From Kiritimatiellia bacterium (lineage in GTDB: Bacteria > Verrucomicrobiota > Kiritimatiellia > RFP12 > UBA1067), in NCBI GenBank assembly GCA_024405255.1, contig JAKSOY010000126.1:1-12457 (forward strand): 12,457 nucleotides of DNA, read 5' to 3'. Position 1 is the first letter of the stretch. Every line of letters begins with the position of its first letter. The notes below the pieces were generated by a model that saw only the letters and a list, made by a program, of their open reading frames with translations, did not search any database and was not told the origin of the DNA. Shown piece after piece: positions 6,721 to 12,457 of the stretch. The position numbers and the translations under genes are program-made.

Positions 6721-7358
6721 CCGAATTGCGCGACGGTAGGGACGGCGTTCCATCGCCGTCCGGGGCGTGTGCGTCGGGCGTGGCGGTCGGCGGTGGAACG
6801 CCGACCCTACCGGTGCGCAAACGATTGGATCATCGTGGACCGTTGTCAATTGATGTTTCTCGTGCGTGGTATTTTATAACGATTTGTGCGGCGCAACGCA
6901 TCGATTATGGTAGGGACGGCGTTCCATCGCCGTCCGGGGTGGGGACCGCGGTCGGCGGTGGAACGCCGACCCTACCGGGAATGTTCATGCCTGTTGCGAA
7001 TGATATTCTGGAATGCGCTCGGCAATATCACATTCGCGGGAAATGGAAATTGGCGTTGTTTTTGGTGATGCCGGATCATTTGCATTTTATTGTTCACATA
7101 CCGGCGTCGGACGGCGGTGGAACGCCGTCCCTACCGCATGTGATCCGGCATTGGAAACATTATGTGGCGGAACATTTTGGGCTGTCGTTTCAGAAGGATT
7201 TCTGGGACACGCGCCTGAGAGATGATGCGCATTATAATGAAAAGTTCAGGTACATTTGCAACAATCCCGTGAGGAAGGCGTTGTGTCGGACCCCTCGGGA
7301 TTGGCCGTATGTCATTGCCTTTGATCGGGCATCAGGAGAGGAGCGACTGCATAAATGA
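6717..7358 (+). CDS. REP-associated tyrosine transposase (RAYT, Y1/HUH family) with in-frame REP insertions
   Basis: A single-strand DNA transposase-like enzyme of the TnpA-REP group, thought to mobilise REP doublets. Family marks are RKRLDHRGPLSID (34-46), WYFITICA (51-58), the HUH metal-binding motif in MPDHLHFIVHIP (118-129; H121, H123), DFWDTRLRDDAHYNEKFRYICNNPVRKAL (161-189) with Y179 as the likely catalytic tyrosine, and a final RDWPY (194-198). The 213-residue ORF holds three stretches translated from REP DNA: about 7-32, 65-87 and 131-139. Without them about 157 residues remain, the normal size. All known motifs are intact, so it may still be active. AGGAGG at 6707-6712 precedes the ATG closely. 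It overlaps hsdS and hsdR by ATGA on both sides, which is unusual for a transposase. Confidence 0.9.
   Translation: MTELRDGRDGVPSPSGACASGVAVGGGTPTLPVRKRLDHRGPLSIDVSRAWYFITICAAQRIDYGRDGVPSPSGVGTAVGGGTPTLPGMFMPVANDILECARQYHIRGKWKLALFLVMPDHLHFIVHIPASDGGGTPSLPHVIRHWKHYVAEHFGLSFQKDFWDTRLRDDAHYNEKFRYICNNPVRKALCRTPRDWPYVIAFDRASGEERLHK
6736..6810. repeat. REP doublet (REPIN) 2, inside the RAYT gene
   Basis: GTAG (6736-6739), hairpin A GGACGGCG/CGCCGTCC (6740-6747 with 6754-6761, loop TTCCAT), a 23-nt G-rich spacer (6762-6784), hairpin B GGTCGGCG/CGCCGACC (6785-6792 with 6799-6806, loop GTGGAA), CTAC (6807-6810). The 75 bp equal 25 codons. It sits near the start codon, just before the conserved RKRLDHRGPL segment, and is read GRDGVPSPSG...GGGTPTLP. 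Confidence 0.92.
6910..6975. repeat. REP doublet (REPIN) 3, inside the RAYT gene
   Basis: GTAG (6910-6913), hairpin A GGACGGCG/CGCCGTCC (6914-6921 with 6928-6935, loop TTCCAT), a 14-nt spacer (6936-6949), hairpin B GGTCGGCG/CGCCGACC (6950-6957 with 6964-6971, loop GTGGAA), CTAC (6972-6975). The 66 bp equal 22 codons. It interrupts the protein after the ITICAAQR strand, at a probable loop. Its arms match REPIN 2 exactly, only the spacer differing. Confidence 0.92.
7109..7134. repeat. single REP (half element) 4, inside the RAYT gene
   Basis: One hairpin only: GGACGGCG (7109-7116) with CGCCGTCC (7123-7130), loop GTGGAA, followed by CTAC (7131-7134). It is in the orientation of hairpin B but has the arm sequence of hairpin A. 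It lies directly after the HUH motif and adds about nine codons (SDGGGTPSL). It looks like a doublet that lost one half, or a single insertion. Confidence 0.85.
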
Positions 7359-10300
7359 GCGAATACGCCAACGTCGAGAAGCCGTTCCTGGAGAAGCTCC
7401 ATGCCTTGGGTTGGGAGATCATCGATCATGGTGGCGGGGCGGAGCATCCGACCGATCCGACGATTTCGAGGCGGACGAGCTTCGGCGAGACGGGCGTCTT
7501 CGACCATTTCCGCGAGTGGGTCGGCAAGCTCAATCCGTGGGCGACGCCGGCGCAACTGGAGAAGGCGTTTACGATTCTGACGACGCAGACAGGAACGCTT
7601 CTTGAGGCGAACAAGTTCGTCTTCGGCAAGATCCGGGAGGGACTGGCGCTTGTCGGCGAACAGAATGCCGCGACCGGAGAGATGAATCCGACGCTGCGGC
7701 TCGTGGATTTCAACCATCCCGAAAACAACGGATTCTTGGCGGTCAACCAGTTCCGGCTCGATACGCCCGGCATGGCCAAGGGGTACATTGTGCCGGACAT
7801 CGTCTGTCTCGTGAACGGACTTCCCTGGATCGTCGTCGAATGCAAGGACGAAGACGTCGCCGAGCCGTTGAGCGACGCCTGGGATCAGATCCGCCGCTAT
7901 TCCAATCAGCGCAAGGATCCGGACGATTCGTATGCCGAGGACGAAGGCAAGGAAGAGTTCTTCCACGCCAATCTCTTCAACGTCATCACCCACGGCAAGG
8001 AGGCGCGGTTCGGGACGATCTCCGGCGAGTTCGACTACTATTACAACTGGCAGGACATTTTCCCCGAGAAGTTCAAGACGCCGGATACCGCCGAGGGCGG
8101 TGTCAAGCAGACGGTGCTGATCGGCGGCATGTTCAACCACGAGATTCTGCTCGACATCTTTCGAAACTTCACACTATTCATGAACGATGACGGCTTCGAG
8201 TACAAGGTTGTCTGCCGTTATCAGCAGTACCGGGCCGTCGGCAAGATGATCGAACGGATGAAGACGGGCGAGGACTTCCGGGCGCGAAGCGGCGTTGTCT
8301 GGCACACGCAGGGCAGCGGCAAGTCGCTTACGATGGTGTTCCTCGTCCGCAAGATGCGCACCGAGCCGGATCTTCGAGACTGGAAGGTCGTGATGGTCGT
8401 CGACCGCAACGACCTTGAGGACCAGATGGGCGGCACGGCGTTGTTGACGGGCGAGGGCGTTACTCTCATTGAGCATCAGGACGAACTCGACAAGCTTGCG
8501 GACGACACAGCGAACCTGAATCTCGTGATGATCCACAAGTTCGGCGTGACGGAAAAGGAGGAGAAGGAACTCTGGGACCGGCTTCGCATCCCGCCGAAGG
8601 TTAAATCGTTTGAAACGATCAACAGCCGCGATAAGGTGCTCTTGCTGGTGGACGAGGCGCATCGTTCGCAGGGCGGGGACATGGCGAAGAACCTTTTCAT
8701 TGCGTTCCCGAACGCCACGCGCGTCGGCTTCACGGGGACGCCGCTTCTGACGCCCCGGCACAAGGTCAAGACGGCGGAGCGGTTCTACTGTGCGCCGAAC
8801 GAGTTCATCGACACGTATAAGATGAACGATGCGGTACGGGATCATGCAACGGTGGACGTCATGTACATCGGCAAGCAGACGTCCGACCGCATTACGGACC
8901 GTGAGGCGTTTGACCAGGAGTACGAGCTCGCGTTCAGCAATCGGACCGAGGCCGAGCGTCAGGAGATCATGCGGCGGTACGGAGACATGATCGCCTATCT
9001 TGAAAGCGAAGACCGCGTGAACGAGGTCGCGAAGGACCTCATGATTCACTATGTCTCCGAAGTGCTGCCGAACGGCTTCAAGGCGATGGTTGTCGCGGCA
9101 TCCATTCCTGCGGCGGTTCGATTCAAGGTGGCGATCGAGAAGCTCATCCCCGAGTTCATTCATGATGAGGAGTCGAAGCCGGAAGGCGAGCGCGACGAAG
9201 TGGTGTTGGCGCGGCTCAAGATGCTGAAGGCGCGGGCTGTTGTCTCGACGATGGGGAATAACGAGCCCTCGTACATCACGAGTGCTCGCAAGCAAGGGCA
9301 GGGCAAGAGCGTCATCGACGCCTATAGGAAGTCCTTCAATCCCGAGAAGCCGGAGACGGGCATCGGCATCCTCTGTGTCTGCGACAAGTTGCTGACGGGC
9401 TTTGACGCGCCGATTGCGCAGGCAATGTATCTTGACCGTTCGCTCAAGGAGCATGGTCTCATGCAGGCCATTGCTCGCGTCAATCGCATGAAGAAGGACA
9501 AGGGACACGGTATCCTTGTGGACTACTTCGGCGTCACGAAGAATCTGACGGAAGCGCTGGGCATCTATTCAGACGCTGACAGAGAGGCGGCGAAAGAGGA
9601 CTTGCGCGAATTTGGCGAGTATTTCAAGTCCGTCGAACGGGAGTTGCCGGAGCTTGAGGCGCGATACGCGAAGATACTTGCCTTCTTTGAAGAGAATGGC
9701 ATTGCCGAAGCCGAGGGCTACATGCGGCAGACGCTGTCGAATGGCGCGGCGGACAAGGCGTGGGTCGAACGGGTTATTGCGCTGGTTGAGGACATTGAAA
9801 AGCGGGCGCAGCTGGACGGGCTCGTTAAGGACTATTTGGATCGGCTGGATTTGCTCTTCCATCAGCCGTCGGTCCAGAAGGAGCATTGGGTTCCGGCAAA
9901 GCGGCTTGGGTTCCTCGTTTATTCGATTGGGCAGTTCTACAAGGATCCGACGATGGATCTTAAGTTCGCGAGCCGTAAGGTGCGCATCCTGATTGACAAG
10001 TACGTCAAGAACCAGTCGATCACCGAGCATATTCCGGCGGTCGGGCTCCTGTCGGATGATTTCCCTGTGATTGCTCAGAAGTATGCGGGCAAGAAGAGCC
10101 AGGCCTCGGCCATGGAGCATGCGATCCGCTGGCAGATCAAGGAGAATCTTGATCGGGATCCGGGATTCTACGAGCGGTTCAAGGATCGTCTGGAGGCCAT
10201 CATCACGCGCTATGGCGGCAACTGGGAGCAGATGGTCAAGGAGTTTGAGCAGCTTAAGGGCGAGATGGATCGCGGGCGTCCGCATGATGACCGCTTCAAA

Positions 10301-10606
10301 CCGATTCAGGCGACGTTCTACGATTGCCTGAAGGCGGAAGTCGGTCGGGATGTGACGAAGGACGAAGACGAGAAGATCGTGCGAGAGACGAAGAATGTTT
10401 GTTCGGCGGTCAGGACGTCCATCGTGGTAGCCAACTTTTGGGTGAAACCGCTCGAAGTACAGAAGCTTCACGATCAGATTGCCATGCGGCTAAGGTTGGG
10501 ACTGCGAGGTGTTCTTGCGGACAGTGATGCGGCGACCCGGCGAATCATGACGCTTTGCAAGAGCAATTACGGCAGTCTTTTGAGGAAGCTGGATGACTTG
10601 GCGTGA
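7355..10606 (+). CDS. hsdR: type I restriction enzyme R subunit (nuclease/translocase)
   Basis: Cuts DNA after ATP-driven translocation when the target site is unmethylated, as part of the HsdR-HsdM-HsdS complex. The 1083 residues are a normal length. The PD-(D/E)xK nuclease site is at PD (147-148) and ECK (162-164). The SF2 motor has Walker A TQGSGKS (318-324), DEAH (433-436), motif III GFTGTP (458-463), motif V around GFDAP (682-686) and motif VI QAIARVNR (704-711). A C-terminal helical part for binding the methylase follows. All key residues are present, so the enzyme looks functional. The ATG overlaps the RAYT stop (ATGA), and two AGGAG copies at 7334-7343 give a strong ribosome-binding site. 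Confidence 0.97.
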   Translation: MSEYANVEKPFLEKLHALGWEIIDHGGGAEHPTDPTISRRTSFGETGVFDHFREWVGKLNPWATPAQLEKAFTILTTQTGTLLEANKFVFGKIREGLALVGEQNAATGEMNPTLRLVDFNHPENNGFLAVNQFRLDTPGMAKGYIVPDIVCLVNGLPWIVVECKDEDVAEPLSDAWDQIRRYSNQRKDPDDSYAEDEGKEEFFHANLFNVITHGKEARFGTISGEFDYYYNWQDIFPEKFKTPDTAEGGVKQTVLIGGMFNHEILLDIFRNFTLFMNDDGFEYKVVCRYQQYRAVGKMIERMKTGEDFRARSGVVWHTQGSGKSLTMVFLVRKMRTEPDLRDWKVVMVVDRNDLEDQMGGTALLTGEGVTLIEHQDELDKLADDTANLNLVMIHKFGVTEKEEKELWDRLRIPPKVKSFETINSRDKVLLLVDEAHRSQGGDMAKNLFIAFPNATRVGFTGTPLLTPRHKVKTAERFYCAPNEFIDTYKMNDAVRDHATVDVMYIGKQTSDRITDREAFDQEYELAFSNRTEAERQEIMRRYGDMIAYLESEDRVNEVAKDLMIHYVSEVLPNGFKAMVVAASIPAAVRFKVAIEKLIPEFIHDEESKPEGERDEVVLARLKMLKARAVVSTMGNNEPSYITSARKQGQGKSVIDAYRKSFNPEKPETGIGILCVCDKLLTGFDAPIAQAMYLDRSLKEHGLMQAIARVNRMKKDKGHGILVDYFGVTKNLTEALGIYSDADREAAKEDLREFGEYFKSVERELPELEARYAKILAFFEENGIAEAEGYMRQTLSNGAADKAWVERVIALVEDIEKRAQLDGLVKDYLDRLDLLFHQPSVQKEHWVPAKRLGFLVYSIGQFYKDPTMDLKFASRKVRILIDKYVKNQSITEHIPAVGLLSDDFPVIAQKYAGKKSQASAMEHAIRWQIKENLDRDPGFYERFKDRLEAIITRYGGNWEQMVKEFEQLKGEMDRGRPHDDRFKPIQATFYDCLKAEVGRDVTKDEDEKIVRETKNVCSAVRTSIVVANFWVKPLEVQKLHDQIAMRLRLGLRGVLADSDAATRRIMTLCKSNYGSLLRKLDDLA

Positions 10607-11270
10607 ACGAGAAGTTGCCGTTCATGAAAGCGGACGCACGAAGACGATGCACATCGTCGTCGAACGGGATGGTTCTCTCGCCGTTCAGGTTCCGCGAGGG
10701 TTGCCTGAGAGAAAGATCCTCGAGGTCCTGGAGCGCCGTGCCTATTCCATCTTTTCTCTTCTGACGAAATGGCGTGAGGCGCATGCGGCGGCAAGTCCTG
10801 CCGGCGCTTCCGACTGGACGGTGTTGTATGGAGGAAAGCGTTATCGGGTTGAAGTAGCTGATTCGCAAAAGGATCCGGTCGCCGTTCGACGCGGTAGTTT
10901 GCTGGTGAGTCGAGGCGTAAAGGATCCGCGAGCTGCGCTCAAGGATTTCTTCCGTCGTCAGGCGAAAGCTCGCATTGCTCGACGTCTCACGCATTTCGCC
11001 CCAGCCCAGTTGCCTCTGCCGAAGAAGTTGCAGGTGCGCGAAATGGCCACGCGCTGGGGATCCTGTACCCCCAACGGCACCATCACCTACAACTGGCGTT
11101 GCGTCCAAGTCCCGCCGCGTGTCCTCGACTACCTGATCGTGCACGAACTCGTACATCTTGAGTGCCATAGCCATTCGCGAGATTTCTGGTCCCGAGTCGC
11201 TGAAATAGTTCCGAATTACGAACGTTCCATTGCCTGGTTGCGCAAAAACGGCATTCGGACGGAGTTGTAG
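10593..11270 (+). CDS. YgjP/SprT-like M48-type zinc metallopeptidase (DUF45)
   Basis: A predicted small cytoplasmic zinc protease of 225 residues, with no signal peptide or membrane segment. HELVH (184-188) is the HExxH zinc motif and H194 in SHSRDFW (193-199) is the likely third ligand. MATRWGSCTPNG (151-162) and TITYNWR (163-169) before it are typical of YgjP-like DUF45 proteins. The start overlaps the hsdR stop by 14 nt, with GAGG at 10582-10585 well placed, so it is coupled to hsdR. Such proteases are often found beside hsdR. Their job there is not established; control of restriction-subunit levels is one idea. It closes the tightly overlapping operon. The next gene starts 37 nt further on without a visible terminator. 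Confidence 0.9.
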   Translation: MTWREREVAVHESGRTKTMHIVVERDGSLAVQVPRGLPERKILEVLERRAYSIFSLLTKWREAHAAASPAGASDWTVLYGGKRYRVEVADSQKDPVAVRRGSLLVSRGVKDPRAALKDFFRRQAKARIARRLTHFAPAQLPLPKKLQVREMATRWGSCTPNGTITYNWRCVQVPPRVLDYLIVHELVHLECHSHSRDFWSRVAEIVPNYERSIAWLRKNGIRTEL

Positions 11271-11307
11271 GAATAAAAGGAATCACATAGAAGACAAGGA
11301 GAAGAAC

Positions 11308-12457
11308 ATGGATAAATCGAATCGAAAAGTGGTGCTGATTGCAGTTGTTGGGACTTCACCTGCCGTACTGACTGAGACAGTCTGGGCTTTAGCTCATGAA
11401 AAACGTCCAGTCATCCCAGATGAAGTCCTTGTTATAACGACTGAAACAGGGCGTGACAATCTCACGAAGAAATTGCTGGAGGGTGAGCCTTCCGTCTGGA
11501 AGTCGCTGGTAAAATCTTTGAAGATGGAAGGGCACCCGGTTCAAGGCCGATTGAACTTCGGCAAGGCGATGATCAAGGTTATTCCTGATGAGTCAGGGGG
11601 ATGGGCTTCAGACTTGCGGACAAAAGGCGACAATATGCGAGCGGCCGATTTGATGCTGGATGTTGTTCGTTCGAAGACAGAGAATCCAGAGACTATTGTC
11701 TTCGCTTCCATTGCCGGAGGTCGCAAGTCGATGGGTGCTTTGCTGTTGTCGTGCATGAGCCTTTTAGGGCGTGAAGAGGATCGGGTGAATCATGTTCTGA
11801 CATCGCCCGAAATGATTGGGATGAAACGGACGGACAAGGGGTTGAAGCGCGGTGATGCGACAGAATTTTTCTATCCTATAAGAGGGGCGGCTTATTCTAA
11901 AGCTGGTTCTGATTCTGAACGGATAACATCCAGTAAAGTCAAGATTGAGTTGTTTGATGTTCCTTACGTTCGGATACGAGGGTGGTTTCAGGAGAAGTTC
12001 AAAGAGCTTCCACCATCCTACGGGAGCTTGGTGAATGCAGTGCAAAGGAAAGCGCCTCCTGCAGAGCTGTTGCCGATTGTTCGGCTGGATGTCTCACGAG
12101 GATTGTGTCGGATTGGCGACAGTGACTGTTCATTGGGCGGCTTGGAGTTTGCCCTTTTGTACGTGTTGGCGAAGAAAGTGTTTGACAGGGACGAGCAGTA
12201 CAAGATTTTTAACAGGCTTTACGGTCTTCGTCAAAACGACCTTTCAAAGTTGCCGAGATGGCTGCGGGAGTTCATCTCGTCGGCCAGGATCCGAGAGGAC
12301 TCGGAAGGGGTAAGGCCAGACATTTACGCGGCATTGACATGGATCGGCAATAATTTGAGAGCTTGTCTGCAAGACCGGATGGAAGCGTCTTTGGTCAAGC
12401 GTATATCGCCGTTGCGCGGGCGGCAAGGTGATTATCCGGATGATCGCATTGTCATTG
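11308..12457 (+). CDS. CARF-domain CRISPR-associated protein, NE0113 family (partial, runs off the window)
   Basis: My translation gives 383 codons without a stop. The N-terminal half is a CARF (Rossmann-like) domain: VVLIAVVGTSPAVLTETVWAL (8-28) holds the nucleotide-contacting GTSP loop, and SIAGGRKSMGALLLSCMSLLG (134-154) is the second ligand-binding motif. FFYP (187-190) and LFDVPYVRIRGWF (215-227) also fit the NE0113 group (TIGR02584/PF09623). From about 270 a further helical region follows (GGLEFALLYVLAKKV, 277-291). CARF proteins sense cyclic oligoadenylates made by type III CRISPR complexes, and some degrade them (ring nucleases) or act as effectors. Which applies here cannot be told. 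An ideal AAGGAG (11296-11301), 6 nt before the ATG, fixes the start. No CRISPR array is visible. Confidence 0.85.
   Translation, partial: MDKSNRKVVLIAVVGTSPAVLTETVWALAHEKRPVIPDEVLVITTETGRDNLTKKLLEGEPSVWKSLVKSLKMEGHPVQGRLNFGKAMIKVIPDESGGWASDLRTKGDNMRAADLMLDVVRSKTENPETIVFASIAGGRKSMGALLLSCMSLLGREEDRVNHVLTSPEMIGMKRTDKGLKRGDATEFFYPIRGAAYSKAGSDSERITSSKVKIELFDVPYVRIRGWFQEKFKELPPSYGSLVNAVQRKAPPAELLPIVRLDVSRGLCRIGDSDCSLGGLEFALLYVLAKKVFDRDEQYKIFNRLYGLRQNDLSKLPRWLREFISSARIREDSEGVRPDIYAALTWIGNNLRACLQDRMEASLVKRISPLRGRQGDYPDDRIVI

Noticed and set aside
5367..7134. The repeated elements as a CRISPR array
   Set aside because: Copies are irregularly spaced, lie inside genes and are inverted pairs with GTAG ends, which is the REP/REPIN layout and not direct repeats with spacers.
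6717..7358. RAYT gene as a pseudogene broken by repeats
   Set aside because: No frameshift or stop is present, all inserts preserve the frame and the HUH, tyrosine and C-terminal motifs are intact.
8174..9508. 444-codon open frame on the minus strand opposite hsdR
   Set aside because: It is a shadow of the helicase motifs on the plus strand with no domain of its own. The same holds for 9569-10471 and 7232-8140.

Overview
The window reads as one flank of a bacterial defence island. G+C looks moderately high in the genes and visibly lower in the upstream spacer. Three CCA-encoding tRNA genes, Shine-Dalgarno sites and overlapping stop/start codons show a bacterium. The taxon cannot be fixed from the sequence. 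The dense GTAG-type REP repeats read as 'GRDGVPSPSG...GGGTPTLP' remind me of Verrucomicrobiota/Kiritimatiellota-like genomes, but that is a weak impression.

Layout. Positions 1-234 hold the 3' end of a tRNA-Arg(ACG), an initiator tRNA-Met(CAT) and a tRNA-Pro(GGG). Positions 235-738 are a non-coding spacer with a possible weak terminator, a perfect 10-bp hairpin, several short direct repeats, a four-tract G-quadruplex candidate and an extended -10 promoter. From 739 to about 11270 runs one plus-strand operon: an HsdM-type methyltransferase with a long C-terminal coiled coil; a TIR-like DUF4062 / GHKL-ATPase / double winged-helix protein; a 60-codon ORF carrying a REP doublet; HsdS; a REP-associated tyrosine transposase (RAYT); HsdR; and a YgjP-type HExxH metalloprotease. 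A new gene with a strong ribosome-binding site starts at 11308 and runs off the window. It is a CARF-domain protein of the CRISPR-associated NE0113 family, which suggests that type III CRISPR or another cyclic-oligonucleotide system continues downstream.

How the genes work together. HsdM, HsdS and HsdR are a complete type I restriction-modification set. Nearly every junction is a stop/start overlap: ATGA at 3465, 5288, 6717 and 7355, TGATG at 5468, and 14 nt at 10593. Translation should therefore be coupled along the whole transcript. The accessory genes sit inside the same chain, so they are probably part of the system or long-standing passengers.

The most unusual feature is the RAYT. Its reading frame is interrupted by two complete REP doublets (REPINs) and one single REP of the kind such enzymes are thought to mobilise. 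All keep the frame and are read in the same phase, and a further REPIN lies in the small ORF before hsdS. Removing the inserts leaves about 157 residues, a normal RAYT size.
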